From: Affinirhizobium straminoryzae
Lineage (GTDB): Bacteria > Pseudomonadota > Alphaproteobacteria > Rhizobiales > Rhizobiaceae
Direction of reading: 5' to 3'
Length of the DNA: 64,000 nt
Assembly (NCBI RefSeq): GCF_007004135.1
Contig: NZ_VJMG01000015.1
Span: forward strand, 49,093 to 113,092
Below the pieces are notes generated by a model, which searched no databases, had not been told where the DNA came from, and was given only the letters and a program-made list of their open reading frames with translations. Shown piece by piece: positions 24,949-33,340 of this stretch; the first letter of the stretch is position 1, and every line of letters starts with the position of its first letter. Made by a program: the position numbers and the translations under genes.

Positions 24949-25133
24949 GGGGCGCCCTCCGGACAAGCCATCCGCTTTGACCATCACAGCAATTGTGGCG
25001 GATCGAAGAAGAAGGCGGCGGTGGCGTGAAAGAAATGGAACCCGGATTGCCGCAGGCTCCTGTTTGCCATGGTCCTTCCACTCTCCCGACGGGATGCGGC
25101 GATGCGCCCGCCGCCCGCCATGCCGTCCGCGCC

Positions 25134-25835
25134 TCAGACGGACCGCATCAGGCCACCATCGACCTTGATGTTCTGGCCAGTGATATAGGCTGCCCCCTCG
25201 GACGCCAGGAAGGCGATGGTGGCCGCGATTTCGGCGCTGGTGCCGTAGCGCTTCATCGGCACGGCGTCGCGCCGTTCCTGGGTGGCGGGAAGGCTGTCGA
25301 TCCAGCCGGGCAGCACGTTGTTCATGCGGATATTGTCGCCGGCATAGGTATCGGCGAAAATCTTGGTAAAGGCCGCAAGCCCCGCCCGGAAAACGGCGGA
25401 TGTCGGGAACATCGCGCTCGGCTCGAATACCCAGGCCGTCGAGATGTTGATAATCGCGCCGGCTTTCTGCGCCTGCATGATCGGGGTCACCAGCCGCGTG
25501 GGCCGCACGACGTTGAGGAAATAGACATCCATGCCGGCATGCCAGTCGGCGTCGGGAATGTCGAGGAGCGCCTTGCGCGGCCCGTGGCCGGCGCTGTTGA
25601 CGAGCACGTCGATCCGGCCCCAGCGCGCCATGGCGCCCTCGACCAGGCTCTTCAGAGCCTCTTCCGACTGGTTGGAACCGGTAACGCCGAAGCCGCCGAG
25701 TTCCGTGGCAAGCGCCTCGCCCTTGCCGGAGGAGGAAAGGATCGCAACCCGGAAGCCATCCGCCGCCAGCCGGCGCGCTGCCGCCGCACCCATGCCGCTG
25801 CCACCCGCCGTTACCAGTGCCACCTTGTCGCCCAT
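25134..25835 (-). CDS. SDR-family protein lacking the catalytic Tyr
   Basis: The 233-residue protein keeps the SDR cofactor motif TAGGSGMG near residue 10, NSAGHG near 83, a Ser in ISTAW, and the usual C-terminus ITGQNIKVDGG. Where YxxxK is expected the sequence is MFPTSAVFRAGLAAFTK, with Phe at the expected Tyr and no Lys four residues on. Standard SDR catalysis is therefore doubtful. It could be an epimerase-like variant or a regulator. It may be the last gene of the rare-sugar operon, 145 bases after the epimerase. Confidence 0.75.
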   Translation of the reverse strand: MGDKVALVTAGGSGMGAAAARRLAADGFRVAILSSSGKGEALATELGGFGVTGSNQSEEALKSLVEGAMARWGRIDVLVNSAGHGPRKALLDIPDADWHAGMDVYFLNVVRPTRLVTPIMQAQKAGAIINISTAWVFEPSAMFPTSAVFRAGLAAFTKIFADTYAGDNIRMNNVLPGWIDSLPATQERRDAVPMKRYGTSAEIAATIAFLASEGAAYITGQNIKVDGGLMRSV

Positions 25836-25980
25836 TCTGCACATCCTCTTCCGGGGTCAAACATCACCGCCAGGAAACTGTCACAACAGATGGGGAATGG
25901 CGACCCCGTTTCACGGAAGCATTCGGTTGATAATCCCGGCGGAAGACCACCGGGATCGCTTCTGGCCGTGGCGTCAACGC

Positions 25981-26874
25981 TCACGGCAGACGGCTGCGTT
26001 CTGCCTGGCGCATGGTTTCCTGCGCGGCCTTCAGCTGCGCCTTCGTGTACATCAAAGCATGCGAGGCAAGATCATGGCTGTCTTCCCACAGGTTGCGCCA
26101 GATGCCGAGAATGCCTTCCAGCGGCTGGCCGACGACACGCGAGGAGAAGCTTTCGAACGTGATCGGACCAGTATAGCCCGACGCCACCAGCGCCCGGAAC
26201 ACACCGGCCAGATCGATGCTGCCCGAGCCCATGTAGCCACGGTGGGAATCGCCGGTATGGAAATAGCCAAGATAGCTGCCGGTCTCGCGGATGGCCGATG
26301 CGATGTCGGATTCCTCGATGTTCATGTGATAGACATCGAGATGCACCTTCACATTGTCGGCACCGATCCGCTTGCAGAGTTCGACGCCCTGCGAGGCGGT
26401 GTTCAGCACATTCGATTCGTAGCGGTTGACGACCTCGAGCCCAAGCGTGATGCCGCTTTTCGCGGCGACGGCCGCCACCTGACCGAGAATATCGACCGAC
26501 ATCGCGACACCCGCCGCCGTCGTCGGCACGCTGTTCTTCTGGAAGGCGGAATGCAGGATGCCGCAGACATGGGTGGCGCCAAGATCGCGCGCGACGGCAA
26601 GGGCTTCCTCGAGCCGGGCCTTGCCGCGGCCTGCCTTCTCGGCATCACCGCTGGAAATATCCGTGTCGGCATCGAGACCGAGCGAGAAATTGATGCCGAT
26701 ACCGTATTTCTCCAGCATGCGGCGGGTGAAATCGACGTCGATGGAACTCGGATCAAGCGCCGGCGCCTCGATGAAATCGTAGCCGACCTCGGCAGTCTTG
26801 GCGATGGCGCGCTCGCATTCGCCATGGCTCCAGCCTGCCTCCCAGACGAGGGCGTGGACACCTAACTTGTTCAT
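25981..26874 (-). CDS. Sugar epimerase, D-tagatose/D-psicose 3-epimerase family
   Basis: The 297-residue TIM barrel shows the four metal ligands of ketose 3-epimerases in order: Glu in LGLEVVNRYESN, Asp in KVHLDVYHMNIEE, His in YFHTGDSHRG, and Glu in ITFESFS. The family interconverts ketoses at C3 in the cytoplasm. The start at 26874 follows AGGGAG. It lies in the ribose-type ABC operon and has a paralogue at 27601-28509, so the transported sugar is probably a rare ketose or polyol product. Confidence 0.85.
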   Translation of the reverse strand: MNKLGVHALVWEAGWSHGECERAIAKTAEVGYDFIEAPALDPSSIDVDFTRRMLEKYGIGINFSLGLDADTDISSGDAEKAGRGKARLEEALAVARDLGATHVCGILHSAFQKNSVPTTAAGVAMSVDILGQVAAVAAKSGITLGLEVVNRYESNVLNTASQGVELCKRIGADNVKVHLDVYHMNIEESDIASAIRETGSYLGYFHTGDSHRGYMGSGSIDLAGVFRALVASGYTGPITFESFSSRVVGQPLEGILGIWRNLWEDSHDLASHALMYTKAQLKAAQETMRQAERSRLP

Positions 26875-26940
26875 GGCAATCTCCCTGTGTTGCTCATTGG
26901 ATCTCTCCCCGATCAACGGGGGCGGTGGGGTGGAGAGACT

Positions 26941-26966
26941 GCCGGGCGGCGGTGAAGCCACCCGGC
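26941..26966 (-). terminator. Stem-loop between the kinase and the epimerase genes
   Basis: GCCGGG-C-GGC pairs with GCC-A-CCCGGC around six bases, giving nine base pairs with one mismatch, right after the kinase stop. No T-run follows. It may reduce read-through into the epimerase rather than stop it. Confidence 0.35.
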
Positions 26967-26969
26967 GGC

Positions 26970-27617
26970 TCAATCGTTGAGGATGGCGAGATCGGCCTCG
27001 GCACTATCGGCCTTCACGAAGCGCCCGTTCGGCAGGTCGTTTTCGTCCACCTTGCGCGCAGTCTCCGCCTCGGGCAGGCCGAGATCGCGCCAGCGGCGGC
27101 TGAGGCGCTCCCGCAGCACAGCCTCGCTGACATCGACGAAGATGGTGAGATCAAACAACGGCTTCAGGCGATCCCACGGCGCCGTGCGCATCAGGAGATA
27201 ATTGCCTTCACAGACGATGATGCCGGTCTCTTGCCCGATCAGGCGGCCGCCGGCCCGCGAAATCTCGATCGTGCGATCGAAGACGGGCACGGCCACCGTC
27301 GCATCCGTGTTCGCCCGCAGCCGTTCGATCATGTGCCGGAAGCCATCGGCATCGAAGGTATCGATCGCCCCCTTGTGGGCACGGCGTCCCATCGCCTCAA
27401 GCACGGCATCGTCATAATGGAAGCCATCCATGGGAAAAAGCGCCGCCAGACCGGGGCGGCGGGCATTGAGGCCGGCGACCGCTCCTTCCGCGAGCGTCGA
27501 TTTGCCGGATCCGGGCGCGCCGGCAACGGCAATCAGGATGCGTCGTCCGCCCGCGCTTTCGAACCGCGCCTCGGCGGCACGAACAATCCTGTCGATGTTT
27601 TCAGGCACGGCGGACAT
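26970..27617 (-). CDS. Nucleoside/fructose-type kinase, FrcK-like P-loop protein
   Basis: The 215-residue protein has the P-loop GAPGSGKST at residues 33-41, FPMDGFHYDD, a Walker B-like region, and the pattern of uridine kinase/pantothenate kinase-like enzymes. Rhizobial FrcK, found in a fructose ABC operon, is the closest recognisable type. It may phosphorylate the imported sugar after epimerisation. The ATG at 27617 follows GAGGAGG and overlaps the upstream TIM-barrel gene by 17 bases. Confidence 0.82.
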   Translation of the reverse strand: MSAVPENIDRIVRAAEARFESAGGRRILIAVAGAPGSGKSTLAEGAVAGLNARRPGLAALFPMDGFHYDDAVLEAMGRRAHKGAIDTFDADGFRHMIERLRANTDATVAVPVFDRTIEISRAGGRLIGQETGIIVCEGNYLLMRTAPWDRLKPLFDLTIFVDVSEAVLRERLSRRWRDLGLPEAETARKVDENDLPNGRFVKADSAEADLAILND

Positions 27618-28509
27618 GCAGGTCCTCCTCTCCGACAGGCGTTGCGGAGGCGGCGAAGGACAGGCCATATTGCGCCGCCTTGTCGCGCAGGAAGGCCAGC
27701 CCCCTGCCCAGCACAGCTTCCGGACCTTCGGACACCGGGCGCCAGAGCGAGATATCGCCCGCCATCCGGGCCGGCATCCCCGCAAAGCTTTCCACCGCCA
27801 GCCCGCCGGCAAAGCCGATCGCGGCTAGCGCGGAAAAAATGGCGTCCCAGTCCACATTGCCGTCACCGGGCGTGCCCCGATGGCTTTCAGACATGTGCAT
27901 GTATTTCAGATGGTCGCGCGCATCGAGGATGCCATTGGCAAACCCTCTCTCCTCGATCGCCATGTGGAAGGTATCCAGATGGACGAAGAGCGTGTCGAGA
28001 CCGATGCGTTCGATGAGGTCCACGGCCTGCCGCGCCGTGTTGAGAAGATGGTTTTCATAGCGGTTGACCGGCTCGATGCCGAGCAGCAGGCCTTTCGCCC
28101 TGGCGTGACGGCCTGCCACGTCGAGTGCCCGCGCGAGATTATCGTATTCCGCAGCGGTTGGCGGAAAGCCTGTGCGTTCGTTCGTGCCGCCGAAGGTAAC
28201 CCCGCTCAGTGCTTCGCAGCCCATCGCTGCTGCCAGATCAAGGGCATGGCAGAGGTGTTCCGCCGCCGCCTCGGGGTTGACAGAAGCCCAGGCTGCCTGA
28301 GGCAGCACCAGCGAGCAGACACCGCGCAGGCCATGCATCTCCAGCAGGGTGCGGCTGTGGGCAGCGTTGATGGCGGTCATGTCGACAAGCGGGATTTCGA
28401 TGAAGGCGAGGCCGTGCGCCGCTGCCGCCGTGATGGCGTGCTCGGCATTCTGCCGGTTCCAGTCCATGGTCCAGATGCTTGCGTGTATGCCGAAACCCTG
28501 CACGGTCAT
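27601..28509 (-). CDS. Sugar isomerase/epimerase TIM barrel (paralogue of the 3-epimerase)
   Basis: The 302-residue xylose-isomerase-like barrel repeats the ligand pattern of its neighbour: IEPVNRYENH, VHLDTFHMAIEE, MHMSESHRGTPG and LAVESFAG. It belongs to the same family as the gene at 25981-26874 but has diverged clearly, so the two may act at different steps or on different epimers. Its ATG overlaps the permease stop by four bases (ATGA). Confidence 0.83.
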   Translation of the reverse strand: MTVQGFGIHASIWTMDWNRQNAEHAITAAAAHGLAFIEIPLVDMTAINAAHSRTLLEMHGLRGVCSLVLPQAAWASVNPEAAAEHLCHALDLAAAMGCEALSGVTFGGTNERTGFPPTAAEYDNLARALDVAGRHARAKGLLLGIEPVNRYENHLLNTARQAVDLIERIGLDTLFVHLDTFHMAIEERGFANGILDARDHLKYMHMSESHRGTPGDGNVDWDAIFSALAAIGFAGGLAVESFAGMPARMAGDISLWRPVSEGPEAVLGRGLAFLRDKAAQYGLSFAASATPVGEEDLHVRRA

Positions 28510-29498
28510 GTCTTCTTTCTGCTCTTGGCGAAGGAGGTGGAGATTGTCCGCGCGGCCATCACGACCACCATCAGCACGCCCCAGAGCGCGGTGGCGAGGT
28601 GCTGGTTGGCCCCCATGAGGTTCAGGCCGGACGAGAGAAGCTGAAGGACGATCAGGGCCACGAAGACCGGCAGCACGCGGCCGAAACCACCGAACGGGTT
28701 GATGCCGCCGAGAAAGGCCGCCAGTACCGTGATCAGCAGATAGGATTCGCCATGCCCGACGCGCACCGAGTTGAAGCGCGCCAGCATGATCAGCCCGGCA
28801 ACAGCGCACATCAGGCCGGAAAGCGTGTAGACCAGCACGAGAATGCGGCGCGTATCGAGACCCGAATAGCGTGCCGCCTCGATATTGGAGCCGATCATCA
28901 GCAGCCCGAAGCCGAGCTTGAAGCGCGTCAGCAGCAGGTGCCAGAGGCCGACGCAGGCGAGAAAGATCAGAAGCGGAACCGGCAGGCCGAGAAGGGAACC
29001 GTGGCCGATCGTGGCGATGAAGGCCGGAAAGCCGGAAACATCGCCGCCCCGCGTCAGGAACTCGCCAAGACCACGCAGGAAGATCATCATCGACAGCGTG
29101 ACAAGAATGGGATGTGCGCGGGTATAGGCAATCAGGACACCGGTCATCATGCCGGCGAGACCACCGGTCGCAAGTGCGGCGACTGCGGCCAGAGCGAAGG
29201 CCCCGCCAGAGGCATCTGCGCCGCCATGCGCCTGCAGCACCCAGGCTGCGGCGAGGCCGGCGAGATTGGCCGTGAAGGTAACCGCCAGATTGATGCCGCC
29301 GGTCAGCAGCGGCAGCAGCATGGCAAGCGTCAGCAGCCCGAGTTCGGGTAGCTGGAAGGCGACGGAGCCGAAGGTGGCAGCGGAAAAGAAATTGTCCGCA
29401 CCGATGCCGAAGATCACCAGGACCGCGACGAGGGCAAACAGCGGTCCCGCCATGTCGGCGCCGAGCGTGGCGTTGAGACGCTGGATCAGGCTGTTCAT
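28506..29498 (-). CDS. Ribose-type sugar ABC transporter permease (second)
   Basis: This 330-residue RbsC-like permease has eight to ten hydrophobic segments and the signature region near the EAA loop, with GSNIEAARYSGLDTRRI and GGINPFGGFGR. It would pair with the adjacent permease as a heterodimeric channel in the inner membrane. Start and stop overlap both neighbours by one to four bases, showing one operon. Confidence 0.88.
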   Translation of the reverse strand: MNSLIQRLNATLGADMAGPLFALVAVLVIFGIGADNFFSAATFGSVAFQLPELGLLTLAMLLPLLTGGINLAVTFTANLAGLAAAWVLQAHGGADASGGAFALAAVAALATGGLAGMMTGVLIAYTRAHPILVTLSMMIFLRGLGEFLTRGGDVSGFPAFIATIGHGSLLGLPVPLLIFLACVGLWHLLLTRFKLGFGLLMIGSNIEAARYSGLDTRRILVLVYTLSGLMCAVAGLIMLARFNSVRVGHGESYLLITVLAAFLGGINPFGGFGRVLPVFVALIVLQLLSSGLNLMGANQHLATALWGVLMVVVMAARTISTSFAKSRKKT

Positions 29499-30511
29499 CA
29501 GCGGGGACCTCCTGTGCGGGGACGCGCCCTGGCAAAGGCCGGCAGAAGCTTGTCGAGACGCGCCGACGACAGCGTGATGGCGACGAGGATGATGGCGCCG
29601 ACAATCATCTTGAAGGCAAACGGCGAGACGCCCATCAGGTTGAGGCCGTTCTGGGTGATGGAGACCATCAGCACACCGAGCACGCAGCCGATGACGGAGC
29701 CCTTGCCCCCGCCGAGCCGCGCGCCGCCGAGCACGGTTGCGGCCAGCACATCGAGTTCGCGGCCATAGAGGGCATTCGGTACCACTTCCTCGGCATAATG
29801 TGCCTGCATCAGTCCCGCGATGCCCGCCATCAGGCCGAGCCAGCCGAACGAGATGTAGTGCATGGCGCCGATATTGATGCCGAAGCGACGCGCGCCTTCC
29901 GGATTGTCGCCGAAGGCATAGAGCTTGCGGCCCGTGGTCGTGCGCGAGATCAGGAACCAGGTGGCCCCGCAGCAGATCAGCATCACCACCACCGGCAGGG
30001 TCAGTTCCACCCAGGAGCCATCGGCCATCTCGCGTTCGTAGAAGACCACGCGCGTCGTCAGCCAGTCCGGCAGATTGTAGATCGACACACCCTTGGTGAA
30101 GAACATCAACAGACCGAAGAAGATGTTGAAGGTGGAGATCGTCGCGACGATGGAGATGATGCTGAGGCGGTAGACCAGGAAGGCATTCACGAAGCCGAGG
30201 CCGAGGCCGATCGCCCCGGCGATGAGGAAGCCGAGCGCCCAGTTTCCGCCGCCGACCACCCCGAGGGCCAGCACCGCAAGATACTGGACGACGGAGGCGG
30301 CGACGGCGAAGGAAATGTCGATGCCGCCCGAGATCAGCACGACGAGCAGACCGACCGCGAAGATGATGTTGACCGCCGACACATTGAGAACGTCAAACGC
30401 ATTCGACAGCGTGAGGAAGCGGTCGGTCGCAAGCGACAGGCCGGCTGAGAGCACCAGCATGACGACGATCAGCGCCACCTCGGTGGTGTGGGCGAGAACG
30501 AACCTACGCAT
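29498..30511 (-). CDS. Ribose-type sugar ABC transporter permease (first)
   Basis: This 337-residue RbsC-like permease shows LISGGIDISFAVAASV in the first half and ATVLGGARLGGGKGSVIG in the second, both standard for this family. It overlaps the ATPase gene by eight bases. Together with the next permease and the binding protein it forms a CUT2-type importer for a monosaccharide. Confidence 0.9.
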   Translation of the reverse strand: MRRFVLAHTTEVALIVVMLVLSAGLSLATDRFLTLSNAFDVLNVSAVNIIFAVGLLVVLISGGIDISFAVAASVVQYLAVLALGVVGGGNWALGFLIAGAIGLGLGFVNAFLVYRLSIISIVATISTFNIFFGLLMFFTKGVSIYNLPDWLTTRVVFYEREMADGSWVELTLPVVVMLICCGATWFLISRTTTGRKLYAFGDNPEGARRFGINIGAMHYISFGWLGLMAGIAGLMQAHYAEEVVPNALYGRELDVLAATVLGGARLGGGKGSVIGCVLGVLMVSITQNGLNLMGVSPFAFKMIVGAIILVAITLSSARLDKLLPAFARARPRTGGPR

Positions 30512-31997
30512 AGACGGCGGCCTCCAGGTCTGTCAGCGACATCCGTCGCGGGTCGTAGATCGCGCGGATGCGGCCCTCGACCATGTGGATGATGCGGTCT
30601 GCGTTGAAATAGACTTCCGGCGGTTCATCCGAGATCAGGATGATCGACAGGCCCTCCGCGGAGAGCTTGCGGACGATATCGAAAATACCGGCCCGCGCGC
30701 CGACATCGACACCGACGGTCGGCGCGTCGAGAATGAGGATGCGGGGATCGGTCGCAAGCCACTTGGCGATGGCGACACGTTGCTGGTTGCCGCCGGAGAG
30801 CGTGCGGATCGGATCATCGGGCGTGCCGATCTTGACGCCGAGCGCGGCGATCCATCGCCGCACGACATCAGCCTTGCGCGTCAGCGAGATCAGGCCGCCG
30901 GAGAGGATGCGGTCAAGGGAGGCCATGACGAGATTGTCTGCAATCGATTGCGGCTGGTTGAGACCGAGCGACAGGCGATCCTCGGAAAGATAGGCAACGC
31001 CTTCGCGGATCGCATCCCGGTTCGAGGCGAAGCGGACAGGCCGGCCCTCGATCTCGATGCCACCGGAATGGGCAGGCTTCATGCCGAACAGCGTCAATGC
31101 CAGTTCGGTGCGGCCGGCGCCCAGCAGGCCGGTAATGCCGAGCGTTTCCCCGCGCCTCAGATCGAAGGAAATGTTCTCGAATTCGCGATGGCGCGACAGG
31201 TTGCGGACGGAGAGAACGACCGGCTGGTCATCATGATCGCTGGCGATCACTGCGTTGTCGAAATTGCGGCCTGTCATCAGTTCGGTGACGCGGGACTGGG
31301 TCAGTCCCTCGACCGGAAAGACGCCCACCAGCTCGCCATCACGCAGCACCGTCATGCGGTCGGAAATCTCCAGCACTTCGGCCAGGCGATGGGAGACGAA
31401 GACGACAGCAACGCCGGACGCCGACAGCGTTCGGACGATCTCGATGAGATAATCGGTTTCCGACTGGGTCAAGGACGCGGTCGGCTCGTCCATGAACACC
31501 AGACGCGCCTCGCCGACCAGGGCGCGGGCGATCGCGACGATCTGGCGCTGCGCGATCGGCAGTTCCTTCAGCGGCATGTGCAGATCAAGCGTCACGCCAA
31601 GCTTCGCCAGCGCCCGTTCGGCCGCCGCTTGCACGGCGTGGCGGTTCACGAGGCCGAACCGGCCGTTCACCGCATGCTGGAAGCCGATATTCTCCGCCAC
31701 TGTCATTTCGCCGAACAGGGCAAGATCCTGCCAGATCACCTGGATGCCGAGGGATTGCGCCAGCGTCGGCGTCATGGCCGCAACGGGCTTGCCGTCGAAC
31801 CACAGTTCGGCGCCCGCTTCCGGCCTGTAGACACCGGTGATGACCTTGATCAGCGTGCTCTTGCCGCAACCGTTTTCGCCGGCCAGGCAATGCACCTCGC
31901 CCGGGCGCACCTCGAAGGATACGCCCTTCAAGGCCCTGACGCCACCAAAGGTGACGTTGATGTTCCTGAGTGACAGAAGTGGCGGCTCGCTCGCCAT
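30504..31997 (-). CDS. Ribose-type sugar ABC transporter ATPase, tandem domains
   Basis: The 497-residue protein contains two ABC modules, as in RbsA. The first has Walker A GENGCGKST near residue 37 and Walker B LVFMDEPTASL. The second has the usual degenerate Walker A GLLGAGRTE and the signature LSGGNQQRV. It energises the CUT2 importer. It follows the binding-protein gene after a 116-base gap with a stable stem-loop. Confidence 0.9.
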   Translation of the reverse strand: MASEPPLLSLRNINVTFGGVRALKGVSFEVRPGEVHCLAGENGCGKSTLIKVITGVYRPEAGAELWFDGKPVAAMTPTLAQSLGIQVIWQDLALFGEMTVAENIGFQHAVNGRFGLVNRHAVQAAAERALAKLGVTLDLHMPLKELPIAQRQIVAIARALVGEARLVFMDEPTASLTQSETDYLIEIVRTLSASGVAVVFVSHRLAEVLEISDRMTVLRDGELVGVFPVEGLTQSRVTELMTGRNFDNAVIASDHDDQPVVLSVRNLSRHREFENISFDLRRGETLGITGLLGAGRTELALTLFGMKPAHSGGIEIEGRPVRFASNRDAIREGVAYLSEDRLSLGLNQPQSIADNLVMASLDRILSGGLISLTRKADVVRRWIAALGVKIGTPDDPIRTLSGGNQQRVAIAKWLATDPRILILDAPTVGVDVGARAGIFDIVRKLSAEGLSIILISDEPPEVYFNADRIIHMVEGRIRAIYDPRRMSLTDLEAAVYA

Positions 31998-32068
31998 GGC
32001 ATGTCTCCGTCCTGCGCGGCCCGTGCGGATGACGGACGACGCGAACTGTCGCTGCGATGTGGGAATGA

Positions 32069-32096
32069 GGCCGCGGGAGGGCTGCCGCCCGCGGCC
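32069..32096 (-). terminator. Stem-loop between binding protein and ATPase genes
   Basis: GGCCGCGGG and CCCGCGGCC form a perfect 9-bp stem with a 10-base loop, 18 bases past the binding-protein stop. Such structures protect the abundant binding-protein mRNA or partly terminate, lowering membrane-component levels. Confidence 0.55.
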
Positions 32097-32113
32097 GGAT
32101 CACGCAAGAAGGC

Positions 32114-33091
32114 TCAGAGACCCATGCCGACGAGCTTGTCGATACTGTCCTTGTTGATTGCCAGCAACTGGTCGACGATGATGGTGTTGCCGTCCGGATT
32201 GACCTTGCCGAGACCCGGAATGTCGTCACCGGCCTTGATGCCCTGCCCCTTGGCCAGACGGTCGGCCAGCGTGACGAAGACTTCACCGGCCTGCTTCGGG
32301 TTCCACATGAAGCCGCCCGTCAGCGCGCCGGACTTGATGAGCTTGGCGCCCTGCCCCGGCGAGAAAGGCCCGATGACGAAGACCTTGCCGTCCTTGCGAC
32401 GCTCCTCGACGGCGCGGCCGGCACCGATCGGCCCCTGCGAGCCGAAGGCGAGAAAGCCCTTGAGATCCGCATTGGCGGCCATCAGGTCGAGCGCGGTCGA
32501 GCGGCTCTTGTCAACATCCTCGGCCACGCCGTAGCGGTCGCCAACCAGCTTCATATCGGGATAGTTCGCCTTGATATAGGCAATGGCGGCATCGGCCCAG
32601 GCATTGTGCAGCGGCACGGTGAGCGAGCCGACGAAGACGGCATAGGACCCCTTGCCGCCCATCTTCTCGGCCAGAAGCTTGCCGTGCGCTTCACCAAAAC
32701 CCTTGGCAGATGCCAGTTCGAAATCCCAGTCGGCGCCGACCTGCTTCGGGGATTCATGGGTGATGACCTTGATACCGGCGGCCTGCGCCTTCTTCAGCAC
32801 GGGCTCAAGCACCTTGGCATCATTCGGAACAACGCCGATGTAATCCACCTTCTGCGCGATGAGATCTTCGATGGCGCGAACCTGAAGCGCCGGGTCGGCG
32901 CTGGTCGGACCGACCATGAAGCCCTCCACGCCAAGCTTGGCGCTCTGCTCCTTGATGCCGGCTTCCATGGCATTGAACCACGGGATGCCACCGATCTTGA
33001 CGACGACGCCGATCTTGGGACCTGCTGCAAGGGCACTCGACGCCAGAAGCGCCAGCGACAGACCCAGTGCGGCTGCGAACATTTTCTTCAT
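32114..33091 (-). CDS. Periplasmic sugar-binding protein (RbsB/LsrB-like)
   Basis: The 325-residue protein has a clear signal peptide (MKKMFAAALGLSLALLASSALA, cut before AGPKIG). Two type I periplasmic-binding lobes follow, with ITHESP at the hinge region and SQGPIGAGRAVEE later. It resembles the LsrB/RhaS branch of CUT2 binding proteins. It delivers the sugar to the adjacent permeases. The start at 33091 follows GAGGAGG. It is the first gene of the operon, with the LacI operators about 130-175 bases upstream. Confidence 0.9.
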   Translation of the reverse strand: MKKMFAAALGLSLALLASSALAAGPKIGVVVKIGGIPWFNAMEAGIKEQSAKLGVEGFMVGPTSADPALQVRAIEDLIAQKVDYIGVVPNDAKVLEPVLKKAQAAGIKVITHESPKQVGADWDFELASAKGFGEAHGKLLAEKMGGKGSYAVFVGSLTVPLHNAWADAAIAYIKANYPDMKLVGDRYGVAEDVDKSRSTALDLMAANADLKGFLAFGSQGPIGAGRAVEERRKDGKVFVIGPFSPGQGAKLIKSGALTGGFMWNPKQAGEVFVTLADRLAKGQGIKAGDDIPGLGKVNPDGNTIIVDQLLAINKDSIDKLVGMGL

Positions 33092-33172
33092 GAATCTCTC
33101 CTCCTCCTCGAGATCCGAAGGCAAGGAAGAACCGCCCGCGGAAGCGACACGACTTCCGCGCCCGACGTTTTC

Positions 33173-33190
33173 CGTTCCGGTTGCGGAACG
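33173..33190 (-). promoter_or_regulatory. Leader stem-loop upstream of the binding-protein gene
   Basis: CGTTCCG-GTTG-CGGAACG, with perfect 7-bp arms, lies about 80 bases before the binding-protein start and downstream of the operators. It would form in the mRNA leader. Its role is unknown; it could stabilise the message. Confidence 0.35.
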
Positions 33191-33223
33191 TCCTCCCTTG
33201 CCGCCTCCCTGTTGCGACCCATC

Positions 33224-33265
33224 ATGCACAATCGTTGTTGCAACATTGCACAATCGATGGTGCAA
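33224..33265. promoter_or_regulatory. Tandem LacI-type operators, two 20-bp copies 22 bp apart
   Basis: ATGCACAATCGTTGTTGCAA (33224-33243) and TTGCACAATCGATGGTGCAA (33246-33265) agree at 17 of 20 positions. The second is a near-perfect dyad with arms TTGCAC/GTGCAA. Centres are 22 bp apart, two helical turns, so two dimers would sit on the same face. They lie between the binding-protein gene and the divergent LacI gene and are the obvious sites for that regulator. Confidence 0.8.
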
Positions 33266-33279
33266 TCAACTTACCAGCA

Positions 33280-33305
33280 AAGAGCCTTTCGTCAAGTAGG
33301 CTCTT
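33280..33305 (+). promoter_or_regulatory. Inverted repeat in the LacI gene leader
   Basis: AAGAGCC and GGCTCTT (perfect 7-bp arms, 12-base spacer) end 35 bases before the LacI start. This could be a leader hairpin or a further regulator site. Confidence 0.35.
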
Positions 33306-33340
33306 GTCCTACACAGGGACGTGACGGAGAGTGAGAAGGC

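Noticed and set aside
25134..25835. A 3-oxoacyl-ACP reductase (FabG) assignment for the SDR
   Set aside because: The YxxxK pair needed for FabG activity is absent.
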